The notes beneath the pieces were generated by a model. It had not been told where the DNA came from, ran no database searches, and saw only the letters and a program-made list of their open reading frames with translations. A program made the position numbers and the translations under genes. A DNA stretch of 64,000 bases. Origin: Setaria digitata. Its lineage: Eukaryota; Nematoda; Chromadorea; Rhabditida; Setariidae. Location: assembly GCA_003640385.1 (NCBI GenBank), contig RCAB01000142.1:62001-126000 (forward strand), given 5' to 3'. This document shows, piece after piece, positions 26,701 through 39,700 of this stretch. The number at the start of each line of letters is the position of its first letter. Position 1 is the first letter of the stretch.

Positions 26701-26956
26701 ATTTTTCGAAGCATTTGAGATGTATAATATTTGTACTATATGATTGAATCAAGAGAAAGTAAAGAAAAAAAAAAAGAAAAAAGTGAGCTGAAATAAATTT
26801 TACATCATCATTCACAAAGATATAAATATATTGCTGTAAATGAAATTGTGAAAGAGCATTAGTAAGAGATGATTCCCGGTAAATAATACTTGAATAAAAT
26901 TCATGCTTACGTTGGTAGTTAAAACTCGCTAGAATGTTATTTTTGTATTTTGCCAT
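23719..26956 (-). CDS. Small protein with one U1-like C2H2 zinc finger (unrecognised family)
   Basis: Seven exons: 26956-26911, 26008-25940, 25778-25693, 25496-25425, 24661-24510, 24321-24269, 23924-23719 (227 aa). I do not recognise the family. The one clear domain is C103-x2-C-x14-H-x5-H127 in CLLCNKIFDPRNQDAWEAH, with a basic stretch after it (KRSKKHQKRW). This is the pattern of U1-like zinc fingers that bind RNA or splicing partners, so an RNA-linked role is inference. Exons 3 and 4 are related copies, both encoding FASNGW after an acidic/basic lead-in. The C-terminus (residues about 160-227) is acidic and ends NPLYAVEVM. The exon 3 acceptor is weak: TTGAG at 25779 is preferred because it aligns with the exon 4 acceptor and keeps phase, and 25769 is the alternative. 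The start ATG follows a long T-run. Confidence 0.72.
25120..25189. repeat. Perfect 70-bp palindrome
   Basis: Checked base by base: T9 CTTGTTGGAATTATTAACAT... and its exact reverse complement meet at 25154/25155 with no loop. It lies in intron 4 of the C2H2 zinc-finger gene. Confidence 0.95.
25229..25264. repeat. Perfect 36-bp palindrome
   Basis: TTTCCAAAGG, then an alternating AT core, then CCTTTGGAAA. It lies 40 bases from the 70-bp palindrome. The sequence between them, GTTAATAATT, repeats part of that palindrome's arm. Confidence 0.95.
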
Positions 26957-27594
26957 GAAAAAAAAAAAAAAAAAACCATATTAATGTGAGTATTTTCAGA
27001 CATTATATAAATCACTTCCATAATCTAGAGAACAACCTATATATAGCAAGATAATTAGGCGTTAGTCTTCCTTGATATGGCTAAAATTATTGAACTTTAA
27101 GAAATTATTGAAAATTATTGAACTTAATTTTTTCTTAAGTATAATGAATAACATTTGTCAGACAACAACTATTTCAAAAATTAAGCAATTAAGTTCAATA
27201 ATTTTACCTAATTCCCAGACTTCCTTACAGTCTAAGAGGGCAACGATAATGTTTGATGAATTCTACAACATGAATTTTCATGCTGTACGAATACAGAAAG
27301 TCACTTTTCGTTCCGCAGAAATGTGTTCATTATTATATTTCTTATAATGACGATAAAGATATGAGATGAATCAAAAAAAAAAAAAAAAAAATCACCATTA
27401 ACAAATCTAACATATAGCTAGAACAAGAAATTGATAAAATTAAATTAACGAGACACAGAGATTGTAAACATTCAAAATGTTCTTTAAAAAACACACAATT
27501 TTCAAAATGATATGGAAATGCATCAAATCTAAAAATTTTAAGTTAAAAAATAATACTGCAGTATGTCAGATTAAATTGTGTTTGCTAGTCTCTA
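26957..27594. other. Intergenic region, no gene seen
   Basis: 639 bases between MLYCD and the zinc-finger gene, which are co-directional. This is short enough for read-through or operon-like transcription. A plus-strand open frame at 27072-27347 has no recognisable content. Confidence 0.5.
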
Positions 27595-30500
27595 TTATAG
27601 CAGCTCCAAAGCTTGAGAATTAATTGCAATTTCCCCGTTTTGAATGTACTGCGACGAGTTTTTAGTAACCTGAAACAAGAAGTTTGCTTTTTTACATTCA
27701 AATAATACTGCAGTATGTCAGATTTAATTGCATATTTCATTTTCGTTGTTAAAGAAATACAAATAGTGCGTCCTAATTTTAAAAAAAATTATCAAAATAA
27801 CTTGATGAAAGTAGTTTTCATCATCCAGTTACTTACTTATAACTTAGTTCTAAATGTGCTAAAATATCTAAATACTACACCTGATTTAATCGATACAAAT
27901 AATTGACCATCACACCATAACTGCTTTCCATTCCCTTTGTTGTTACATTGGCCTTCCAATTAATGGCATAAATTTCTGCACCATTTCTCAAATGGAAATT
28001 TTCTGAAAGAAATATGAAAAAAATAACCTTCAAGTAATTATATGAAAGTTTAAAACAAAAAACAACTTCAGACAAAAAATGACTAAAGGAACATTACATG
28101 AATTATCGTAAATTTTAGCAATCAATGAATAAGAAAAGAATTTTCAAGTTGAATAGAGAAAAAATAAAAATTTTTTATCCAAAAAGGATAGGCATATTCA
28201 TCCAGAAAGACTACTTGTAATTCCATATTAAGAAAAAGGAATAGTACGTCAGGAATCAATTAATTTAATAAATTAATGAACCAATAATTTAATAATAAAC
28301 AAAGAAAGAACAAGGCTTACAAAATCTCCTTCGCATGCGCTTTGATAACCATTACAACTAACAAGTGATAATCGAAAATAAGTCATTGATAACTATTTCT
28401 CATCTACTCTTTTAGAACAAAATAAATACTACCACGATATATATAATAATGACTGATCAGATTAACCAAAAAACAAGAAAAAACTAACCGACAGGATCAA
28501 AAACACGGCTTGTACCACCATGCTTTACTTCCACCAGATATCGAACCGCTAAATGCATAATAATTTCGAAAATTTTTTCAAGTCTGCAATTAATCTTTAA
28601 TGTTTAGTAATGAAATAAATTTGCATTAAATTTCAAAATCTGGTTGATCATAAATAACTGAATTATTCATTCACATCAGTCATTTATTATGCTACTTTTA
28701 TGTCGCATTAATCCAAATTAAGAATAAACTTAAAATTCAGGATTCATCCTCAAATTTCATTACAAAACACTAGAAACGATTCAGGTTACTGAACTGAAAA
28801 GTAAATCCCTTGATAAGATTATTTAATATTAATTGAGTTGTCTAAAAAAAAAAAATTATCAGAGAAACTTTTTCAAGAATGTCTTTTCAAATACAAAATA
28901 AACACATATAAAGGATGTCACTGCAGTGGGAAATTTCTATTTTAATTAAAGATAAAAAAAAAAAGAAAAGGAAGGACTATTTTAATTAGAAAAGATAAAA
29001 AAAAAACCTATCTTACTTGTCGCCATCAATTTTATTCAAATGATCTAATAAGAACAATCGTACGAGGTCAGTTATTTTAGCATCGCCTTCAAAGATATCA
29101 TTTTCATCGCATACTGCTGCTAGTCTTTCGTCAACCACATCGCCTGAAGTACACGGAGAACTATATAAAGATACTGATTCTTATAAATTTATTTAATTTC
29201 ATCCACTCTTAAATTTTCTGTGTCCATTCCAGTACACATCAGCAACATCATTACATCAACGTGACATCAAGTCAGGACGGGAATTTAATACCATGTACCT
29301 ACAGCACAGGTGATATCCAGTGGCCTATTTGTAGTTTCATCGAAGAATCCAAACTCGTATTACCTGAAATCATTAAGGCTTCGCGGCCATTCAGAAGAAC
29401 GAATCCACACGGTCAACTCAACTGGCTCGAAGAAAGTTTTGACTTCCTTGGCATTTGATGCAACATTTCAAACTGACTAGCACACTTCCAGCTAACTGAT
29501 TTCTGCTACATTTTCCAATTATATGTTAGTGAAACTGGCAAACATTAAAATTCACAAACAACTCAAATGTATTACCCGATAGTGCTGCACATTTTAGAGA
29601 ACGTAAAAGCCATGTACGAAAGTAGGGCATAGGTGATAAGGTTGCAAATACTTTTATATGCGGATTGCTATTTGAAATTTCAGCAATTACCCGTTTTATC
29701 AACATATTGCCCAAATCGATATTACGCAAACCTGAAATTATCGTAGCTGATTTAAAAGGACGAATTATATAAATCTTTGCCAAATTATGCCCCCAAATAC
29801 AGTATGAGGAATGATTTAGCTTCAAAACACTCAACTGTGATACTCTTCGCCAGAAAAGATTCGCTGCCATCTAAATTTAACACGAAACAGTTGACAATTG
29901 TATGCTGTAGAACATAGCTACAATTTTTTTTCTAAAACAAATTTCAAATTTTCTACCAAGTAAACAGAAATATTGAAAATATGGTCAAACCAAAAAAATA
30001 AACTATTACTGCCACAAACTTGCATTTTCAACAATATGGAAGAGAAGAAATGCCAAAGGTCATTTTTACCTGTTAGTAATCATATAAGTTGAAAATTCCA
30101 CAAGGAAAGTGGAAATCAGTACCTGGTTGTGTCGATGATATGGAGTAGAACATGGCCGTATCATTAGCACTTTCGTCTCCAACCATATCAGCAACATTCA
30201 TAATATCCTAAAGGTAGCGAAGAATTTTGTATTTATCTGTGATAAAATTATTTGTTTACAAAGTCAATTCTATCAAAATCATTACCAAAAATAAAAACCT
30301 AAACAAAACTGAAGGCTGAAATAAGCAAAAAAGTTCTACAACTAATATCAAAAGGCTGATGAAAATCATGGAAATAATACTGGATGCACAAAATACATGC
30401 CCATCAATATAATATGTGATGTACTCCGCTAATTCGTCAAGACAAACGATAGATAAATGACTTCTATAGACGAAAAATTGCAACTATTAAACCGAAATTT

Positions 30501-32450
30501 AAGACTTCAACTAAGTTTAAAATAATTCCCACACAGAGCTACCTTTTCGTAAACCTCCAAATTGGTTTCACATGAGAATAAGTTGAAACTTAAGTTTTAA
30601 ATTCAACAGTTCAAAACTTTAGTTAATTTACATTGATAAGCTTAGGCGAAGTTTTAGTAAATATAAAAAATTTAGTAGCAACATATATTTAATTTTAGTA
30701 AATATAAAAAATTTAATGGCAACACTTTCAGAAGCAGTTCGATGAATTTAACTGAAAAAGTAAACCAACTGACTTCTAGGTTCCTTGCAATCTTTTTCAT
30801 AAATACAGCATAAATAACCACTAATGGTTCATGATCCATAGCTTCATGCATAAATACAAAACAACGTCGATTAGGGCCAAGACGACGTTTCATATCTATT
30901 AAATCTGTCATTGGATAAACAGCTTCATATTTCATAACCTGGAAAAAAATATTTCTTTCACTGTGCTACTCATTTCAAACTGATTATTAAAAACATCATT
31001 AAATTAAAAATACGTTGAAAATATCGTGAAATTATCATCTGGGACAAATTTTTCCGCACACTTGAAGACTAAATTTAAAAATTTAGAGTATGAAAAAGTT
31101 TCAGATAATCATCGTCAACAGTAGTGGGAATATGTCGCTACGAAAAATCAAAATTTATAATGCTAACCTTATCAAGAATGTCACTCGATGATTCTGTGGT
31201 TAGTTGCTCTAAGCGTAAATTACTTTGACAAAACCACAATGTCAATAATTCACGGAGACAATTCTCGACTGGTCGCAGTGCTGCACTTTCAGTTCGAGTC
31301 AAATCTAAGGAACGAAGTATTTCCTGTAACCCAGCGAGCAAAAATCAAAATACTTTAAAGTGATTAACATAAATTATATGCTTTCAGCAAGATAAAAACA
31401 ACCTCTCTTCTTTCACTAAAACCTTTTACGTAAAAGTAAACTTCAACTTTTATGTAAAAGTAAAACTTCATAAAATTTTTGCATGGAAACATATTTTAAT
31501 TGTTGTACGTACCAAAACATCAGCACGCATTAGACATATACTTTTCACACCGCCTGTTATATTACCAATAGATTGAAAGAGACGGAAATAATGCGGACGT
31601 GCTGCTGAAGCAACGTTCATAAATGCATTTTCATTCTGAAATTAAACAAAATTTTATTTCATGAACAAATTAAAGAAAGTATTTCCACTTCAGGAAATAT
31701 ATATATCGTTCTGGGGAACAGTGTTATTCATCGTATATTTTATAGTTGTTTCATCCGCAAATTTTCTTTTATTCCGAATCTGCACTAACATTATTAAAAG
31801 AATGATTTAAAGAGAGAAATACACAAACTTTTTTATAGAGTTCAATGGATCTCTTCAATACTGCATGATCCACACCAAAATTCTGTGAAAGTTCTACCAA
31901 AATAGTACGTCGTTGGGAGACTGATGACGCGAAGTACTTTTCAATTAACTTTTCACCAGCATCCTGAAAAATAAAGTTTGAAAAGACGAAAAGAAATCAG
32001 CAAAAATTATTAGCAACCTAACAGACATATTAAAGCGAAAACTTGCACGCTGATAATATTTATCTATTACAAAAAATTTACTTATAATAGAAATTAAATT
32101 TACTGAGAAAAAAGAAAATTTGCGGAAAAAAGAAAATATGAAAATTAAAGCTTCTAAATTTCATTTTAAACTAGAAGAAAATTATCCTAACCGCATATCA
32201 ATTATGATTCTTTTGATCTGGAAATTTTTTCCTAGAAAGTAAAACTATTTTTACTCACACGCCAGTGATCAGATGATGAACGAGATGTAAGATTATCATA
32301 TATGTCTCCAGCAATCGTTGAATTAGTTCGACATCCAGTTTTCATGAGATATTGATGAGAAATGGAAGTAACTGCGAATAATTTCCTGACACGGGCATAA
32401 CCTTGTTCAGGTGAAAATAACAAACTTGGTATAACTGATCGACTAAACAT
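27595..32450 (-). CDS. MLYCD: Malonyl-CoA decarboxylase
   Basis: Twelve exons, all in phase: 32450-32259, 31963-31829, 31635-31513, 31323-31168, 30938-30774, 30207-30123, 29731-29576, 29363-29303, 29160-29017, 28583-28489, 28002-27881, 27669-27595 (502 aa; human 493). The enzyme converts malonyl-CoA to acetyl-CoA and CO2, lifting malonyl-CoA inhibition of fatty-acid oxidation. Family landmarks are MKRRLGPNRRCFVF, AMFYSISSTQPGLRNIDLG, FATLSPMPYF (with S318 at the family's catalytic Ser) and ENFHLRNGAEIYAINW (with H441 at the catalytic His). The protein ends LELL, so it lacks the C-terminal SKL-type peroxisomal signal of the human enzyme. The start MFSRSVIPSLLF could be a mitochondrial presequence. 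A TTTTAG acceptor 7 bases before the ATG fits SL trans-splicing. Exons 8-9 are the least conserved; their splice sites were chosen by phase. Confidence 0.95.
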
Positions 32451-33808
32451 CAGCGATCTAAAATTATTTTATCATTCACTATAAAATAGTACCTAAATTA
32501 GATTAACCTGATATTCACTTCAGTACTATCATGGAGTATGATTTGAAATAAATACAAGTGATAAGGAAATATCACAAATGAAAAAGAATAGGAAAAATTT
32601 TGATACCAGAAACATTTGCCAAGGATTTCAATTCTTTATCATTGCTCATTGCAATGATCTGCTAATATTTTTTTTTTTTTCTAGACCTAACACAGTTCAG
32701 ATTGAAATATTTAAATCGGAAATTACAACGACAAACAGTAAAGTGTAAAGAAAAAAAGAAGAAAAAAAAAACACCAATGGCCAAATGTTACAATATAAAA
32801 TAGCTGACTGATCGACTGATAACACTAATTACAAAGAGATATTTCGCTAACAAACTAAGTTTTATTTCATCAGAAGGAACTTAATGAATTGGAAAATGAA
32901 TTCGAATAGGTATTTTTGCTAACCTATCATTGATCGTTCACCATTTTAGAATTAGATTCAGTGATTAACCTCATTTAAAATGATTTTTATTCGGTTAACG
33001 TAATAACAGATAAGTAAGTAGATAACTGGGTATAATCATTATATGGATATGTGTGATCAATTGCTGAGAATGAAAAGCTATGACAATGGAAAATTTGCTA
33101 ACATTACATTAAAAAGAAAAAAATTAATTAACTAACTCCCTAAATAACGCCAGTCCTACTTTTTGGCAATAGCGTTCATGCATAATAACATCAGTAATCA
33201 AAAATGACTCACACTTAAGGCTTAGCCAAATTAGATTTAGCAAATAAACCAACATTTAGCTCGCATTACAGTCAAAAATTCAGAAAATATCACATATAAA
33301 TTTACCTTTTCATATTTATCGACTTTTTAAAATTAATCCCTATCCAATGATGTGTTATCTTCAATCATTCAAAATATCAGTAATAGGCATTTTGGAATTT
33401 TAAACAGTTGCAGTGAAGAATTCATCACAAACATTCTTTAATGATCGCTAACGTTTACCATATAAATGTGTGATAATGATATGAAAAATAATCGTTCCAA
33501 AGAAAAACACACAGAATACTAATCATCAAAACCATTGAATATTAAAAAATCAAATTTCATACTAGGTGAAATTTGCTGTTATATTCATAAAAATGCCTTA
33601 ATACTTCTTTCCAATTCTTTTTGGACTCAAATTTCAATTATATTCAGGAAAAAATTTTTGTGACATAAAAAAAAAAATTATGATTTAGAAGTTTACTTGA
33701 AAATCACAGGAAACATTTGTAGAATCATGAAAAAAAAAACAAACAAAAACAGAAACACAAAAAAAGAACAATTTGAAGAGGAACAAAATTAAGATTTCAA
33801 GACAACAA
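32451..33808. other. Intergenic region, no gene seen
   Basis: 1.36 kb of AT-rich sequence between EXOSC1 and MLYCD. No coding exon is visible. Short A-runs lie near 33667 and 33732. Confidence 0.5.
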
Positions 33809-35651
33809 TTAACGATTCAAATCTGGTATACGAGCCACTTTTCGAGGTTCACATGTGTCTGTTATAACTGATTTTACTTCATCAAAAGAACATGGTACCA
33901 TTCGTTCACCTAAATTACCAATACCGCTTACAACACCTAGTTCATCTTCCATAATACTGAGTAGATATGAACGTTGATTATCGCCGAAACCAATAACACG
34001 TGCTAAGATGACATCACCGGGATGCACGCACTGCTCTAATTTTACCTAAAAGAGAAAAACATACCGATTCTTTAAGAAATATTTTGTTAGCATCAAGATC
34101 ACTATGCTGTTATCTTAGTGAAAAAATGAAGCATCTGGATACTTGACCAAACGTACACTTACTGTAACAATCGTCAATTTATCTATTTAATTTGGTCACT
34201 TTCTTCAGTAACAACGATTTTCAGTGCTAGATAGCCAATTTGTCCGAGTTCATTCGAAATTTCCGCATTTAAATAACTTGGTTTTGTAAAAAAAGTATAG
34301 AAGTGCTGGTAGTAATATTAGTATACATAAGTTGAAATTAGAAATTGGAAATAAAAAGTGGAATGAAACTAACTAGTAATTACAATGGAGAGAAAAACCT
34401 CACCTTTTCTTTCTCGACTGGCATTATATCTTCTTTCCTCAATATCCCATTAAATTCGTGAGATAAAACGGAACATTCCACGCAGTGGATAGTACACTTT
34501 GCAAATCTTTGACCTATGTTTTGTACCTGAAAATCAACTTCCCAAATCACAATACTAGCGACATTAATTCCTTTTTCACAGATCTCATTATGTAAAATAC
34601 CGAATTTTATAGAAGTTCAAATGTTCCTTGCACTCAGTTAGCGTAGAATGTAGTGCAACGAGATTGGCAAATTAAACTAGCTGTAGACAATAGAGCAAAA
34701 ATTTTGATAATTTAGCAGCAAGATTAGGAAAGCTTACTTTAATATGGTATTTCTGCGAATTTAAAGGATTTTAATGGAAAATTAAAGCCTGCCAATTATA
34801 ACATCCCCCTTGTCGATCCCTTTTCATTTTCAGTTCTAAAATTTCTAGTTCTCTATCTCAACAATATATAAATGTTAAACAAAAAAAAGTAAACCTTTGC
34901 CGTTACAATGCATCCAACATATGGCATTATATGTCGCTTTTCCTTTTCTGATTCTCGTCGTACTTCCACAATTTTAGCTTCTCTGTCACGCTGCAAAAGT
35001 ATTATTTTTGAATTTCGTCCAAATGTCTCCCACTTTTCTTCCTTTTTATCATCAAAAGAAAGACAAACAGGATATTTCCCGGATAAATGATAACAAATGT
35101 TTATGTTTCTTTCTTCAAATAACATGTTTTACAAAAAAAAAAAAAAGTGAAAAAAAAATTCCTATCCGCTACATCCTTGCAAATATTAGTCGTAAATAAG
35201 GAAAAGTTAACAAGTATCTATTAATCTGAGGAATTGTAAAACAATTGTAATAAAGACAAAATTTGAAGTCTTGCAATTAGACATAACTTATACAGCATAC
35301 AGTTTTCTTATCGGTAATAATATATTTCTTCTACATTTGTTTTCAACAATATTTTGGTTTTAAGCGTTATAAATATTAAATACAAAAGGAAAGAAAAAAA
35401 ATTAGCTTTACTATTTTCATACAAAATGCATGTAACAGTGAAATTTTCCTGAAATATCACAGAACACATACCTCAACCGTTGTATACATATGTAAGTTGC
35501 CAGCTAATGATGCATAAATATGTCCAAATAATTCATATGTACCAATACCTGCTTTTAGTTGTTCACTAATTGGAAATAATCGATCACCTGGTATTACATA
35601 CTTGCTACATCCTTCATCTCTGAGACATGCGGAATTACTGCTTACATTCAT
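33809..35651 (-). CDS. EXOSC1: Exosome complex component CSL4
   Basis: Four exons: 35651-35472, 34990-34895, 34526-34404, 34045-33809 (211 aa; human 195). CSL4 is one of the three cap proteins on the RNA exosome and helps guide RNA to its 3'-5' exonuclease core. KYVIPGDRL and GTYELFGHIYASLAG give the N-terminal CSL4 domain. MPYVGCIVTAK starts the S1 RNA-binding fold. FNGILRKEDI and CVHPGDVILARVIGFGDNQR continue it. ENELGVV-like DELGVV, MVPCSFDE and the terminal EPRKVARIPDL match the C-terminal zinc-ribbon-like region. A TTGTAG acceptor abuts the ATG, consistent with SL trans-splicing. The gene is divergent from the ZC3H3-like gene, with 735 bases between the two start codons. Confidence 0.95.
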
Positions 35652-36386
35652 CTACAATGCATATGCAAATATGAACACTGATAACAGTTATCCAATCATT
35701 TAACAGTTGTCAGTTAATGAAAGGAGAAAAAGCTAAAATGCGTACAGCATCATCTCGAATATGAGCACTGATAATAGTTATCAGTTAGATATGAGAAATA
35801 AGACATTATGATAGCAGAGAATGTTCGATAAAACTGCACATGTAATGTAGTATTTGCAAAAATTTCACATTTTAAAATTGACAAATTAATTGAATAAATA
35901 TGAAGCGAAAGAGAAAAGAAAAGAAAAGAAAAGAAAGAAGAGAAATGAAAAGTGTTAAGTGGAAAAGAATGTAAAGAAAGAAAATTATTTGTAAACGTAA
36001 CCATACAATAATAGAATCTACTAGGGAGAAAGAAAGGAAAAGTGAGAGCAGGAAAGAGAGAGAGAGAGAAAGGGAAAAGTGAAAATGTAGTGGCTAAGAG
36101 GAAGAGGCTAAGGAATAGTGTTGCTGCAGAGATTGAAAAGAATGACGAACATGCAGAGCAATTGATAATAAATGTGCAATAGCCGCGTGCCAAAATTGCA
36201 ATCCAACAATGCCTGGTCTGTCAGACATCGTTTCGTTACATCACTGCTCTTTAGACTATGTCACTAGTGTTTGGACCTCAGCCTAAGGGGTGCTTCAGGT
36301 TATGTTAGGGACCGGTCGACGTAGGCTAAGTCGGAGCTGACGTAGTTATTTGGTCACGCACGTACGTAGGATGTTGTGCACTAAGT
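35652..36386. promoter_or_regulatory. Divergent promoter region between EXOSC1 and ZC3H3-like
   Basis: 735 bases between two outward-facing starts. It includes a purine-rich stretch (GAAAA/GAGA repeats, about 35907-36080) and then a less AT-rich segment (about 36205-36386) with repeated ACGT cores (CGACGTAGG near 36313, TGACGTAG near 36337, CGTACGTAGG at 36361). A shared bidirectional promoter is inferred from the layout. Confidence 0.5.
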
Positions 36387-36689
36387 ATGGCTACTGAATC
36401 TGTAAGAATTGTTGGTGGAATTCCATGCTTAGCTAAACATTTGAAGCTCATGTCACTCTGTACGTGGATATAAGACGAAAAATGATTTCACGTAGATAGA
36501 ATGACAATTACGTCGATAGAGAAATTGCTCTACGTGGATAGGCTGACGTTACATTGTCTTGCAATAAAACTGTTGAAGTTGGATAGTTGTACATTTACAT
36601 ATGATTTAGTTTACTGAATTTGCTGAATTTGTAGGGATGCTTGGTGTTGTTGTGTGCGTGGGTAAGGTGATGAAAATTGTATATAATTT

Positions 36690-36730
<41 letters not shown>

Positions 36731-39700
36731 CGTATCGACCTATATATATATATATATATAGGTCGATACGTTTATATATAAAACTTATCGACTTTTTTCA
36801 ATATCCAGGAATGTATCTTAATGCAAAATTCTTTTATCGTCATTATNTATATATATAGGTCGATAAGTTTATATATAAAACTTATCGATTTTTTTCAATA
36901 TCCAGGAATGTATCTTAATGCAAAATTCTTTTATCGTCATTATGGCAATTATTATTAATCCTTAGAAATTAGACGAGTGATTCATTGCAGTTTAATTGTG
37001 TTATTTAAATTATATGTCATATCGGCATGGGTTTCGCTATGGAAGAAACGGATTGGTGGATTTGACGCAGCATCAAGCATTATTACCTTTGAAGGTATTT
37101 CCTTGGTTATCTACTTTTATTATTTTGTTGATGAAAATTATCAGGGTTATTTAAGGTTTCATTCGTAGTTAAAATGGTAACGAATTTCCGTTGCTAGTTT
37201 TCGTTTTAGATCAGTTTTTTTTCTTTTTTCTTTTATCAAAACATTACTGAGAAATATGTATGAGTGTGTTTTAATTAAGATTTGATTTTATATAAAAGCA
37301 ACAATAAATTGCAGATTACTGTTGGACGCGATGCATTATCATTTCCACCACCTCCACCGCCACCACCGCCACCGCCACCACCACCATTGCCACCTTTGCC
37401 ATCAGCAACACCTTCAGTTTTACCTGAACCCCTTCCATTACAATTGACAAGTAATATATCCGTAGCGGGTAATTATTGAAAAAGATAATATTTTATATGC
37501 AGAAATATGTACTTCAACTGTTCCTATCGTTTATTTGCCTTAGACAGTAGCAATTGGTAGTTTACATTGCCAAATGTCACTGTTTGACAATTTTTTTTTT
37601 TTGATGCCTCGATAACATAAAATACTAATTTCATAAAAAAAAAAAAAAAAAATAAAACTAATTTCACCATCCATCTCAGGAGTTTTGACGATAGGGAAAT
37701 CAAAATAGTGAAAATTTGTTATTGTAGAGCCTCAAATATTTCAAAAAGACAGTTCCACGTTCTAGTCCCAAGTTCTTCCTCATTCAGTGATGGTATCAAC
37801 CAGAGGGGCAATGCATTAGATAGAACAGATGGAATGAGCATCCAACACGTTATCAATCTCTTTTTATGGAGCAGTGTGACATGCTGTTGCTCCGTGGATA
37901 GTGAAAGTAAAAGTAATTTCATTTTGCTAATTTCTGCAGGTTCCTGTTGGAGCGATACACAACAGTTTTGCAATCCAGTAACTTCTGTAATGAATAATTC
38001 TAGTTAGTTTTATTTTGTAGTGCATATTTTCAGTTCCTTCTTCTTTTTTTTTTGTACTGAGTTTATCATTTATTTATTGTTTTCTTGTGTTTAGTATGGG
38101 AATTTTAGTATAATTCTGTAATTTCCAGCACTAGTAATTTTTTGTTATCAATCTCAGATGTCAGTTGGTTCAAATGATTCGTCCTTTCTTCTGTAAGTAG
38201 TGATTACTTCATATCTCCTACTCATAATTTAGGAAATACATATTTCCTTTTTTATTGTTTATTCGATTACGGAAAAGAAGATCAGTTACTGTAGGTTAGG
38301 CGACTAGTACATATTCTTAAGTTAATATAAATATTACCTTATTGAAGCAAATTTACAACGATGTGAATTCTAATTTGCAGTTCAGTACTATGAACCTTTG
38401 TACTCCGGTAATGCAGGAATGCTCCGTAATGATACCGTAAATCGAGTTACACCCAGAACGTACATTCGTTTGATCGACTCACCACCACCGCCACCTGAAG
38501 TAAGTTTTGTGCTTCAAGAACATCAGATTGCTGGACTTGGTTCTTCCCTTAGTTATTCCTTTTTTTTTTTCTTCATAATTGGCTCCATCCATAATTTGTA
38601 TAAGAATTATATTTTTTCACATGCAAGCAATCTGTTTCAATTACAGCTCGGTATGCCAATCAAGCAGACTGCCGTAACATTGCAGGTCAACAACTTTAAC
38701 CGAGGTTTATCTTAGAATTCACTGTTAATGAAATAACAAGAGTTCTGTGCTCCAGCTTTTGTACACTTTGTTCGTGCTGTTTTTCTAGCTAAGTGATAAA
38801 GAATACTGATTGAATGAAAAAATTCGATTTCTGGTAAGAACTGCTAATTTTCGGACTTCTATATTTTACGTTTATGATATTTACTTGCAGACCGGGAAAT
38901 CCATCATCATGTTGGGAAAGGTATCATTCAGGACGACCGGCAGGTTAGATTCTTTACCAGCATTATGAAAATTTTTTTATCGTTTACTCCGTTTGTTCGT
39001 TTACAACAGACTGTAAATATAATAGTCGCTTGCCTTTTACAGCTATTGAGAAAGTGTGGCTTTAGTTGTGGACTTTGTAGTTTAATACATCATTTCTTTG
39101 AAGGATTGCTTGCTGCTAGTTTGCGTCCTTTTTTTCGAATCCTTAATGATTAAATAGGTTGTACACATAACAATTACTAAGATTTCCGTCGGGAGGCTAC
39201 AGATAAGAGATAGTGATATATAAAGTAATTATTTTTACTTTTCATCGCTGAGGCACAAAAATTTTGCATGACCATGCTGTTGAACATGTTGTTCAGCTGC
39301 TTTTTATAGGTAATTCAGTCAATTCAATCAGATGTTCCGGTGGCTTATCAGAATACGAAGTTTACAACTGGTGATTTACATTTTTTTTATAAACTAAATT
39401 TTTTTCAATGAGAACTTGACTATTTCGAAATGAGTTTGAAAGTTTTGAAAAAATTTTTTTTTTATTTGAAACAAATCACATGGTAACTATACGTTGTCAA
39501 AGTTTAGAATTCGAAAAAGAGGCAACAGTCCCGGATGAAAGTATCCTAACTATACGATCCCAGTTCAAGGGAAAAGTATTTAAATTACCAGAAAACTGTG
39601 GCCGCCCACAATCTTCAGAAGGGCGCACATTTCCACTGAAAATTCGAAGTGATGATGTGAATTATGATAGCAGTGATTATAATGAATCTCAGCCTGAAAA

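Noticed and set aside
29261..29458. Plus-strand 65-aa frame with non-repetitive composition
   Set aside because: It lies antisense to MLYCD exon 8 and its neighbouring intron. The minus-strand model explains the coding character.
35750..36193. 147-aa minus-strand open frame upstream of EXOSC1
   Set aside because: It is low-complexity Phe/Leu/Ser translation of a purine-rich (GAAA/GAGA) stretch, with no homology signal. The EXOSC1 start is already well placed at 35651.
36637..36858. Plus-strand frame with a long YIYIYI run
   Set aside because: This is translation of a TA microsatellite and an N-containing duplication inside intron 1 of the ZC3H3-like gene.
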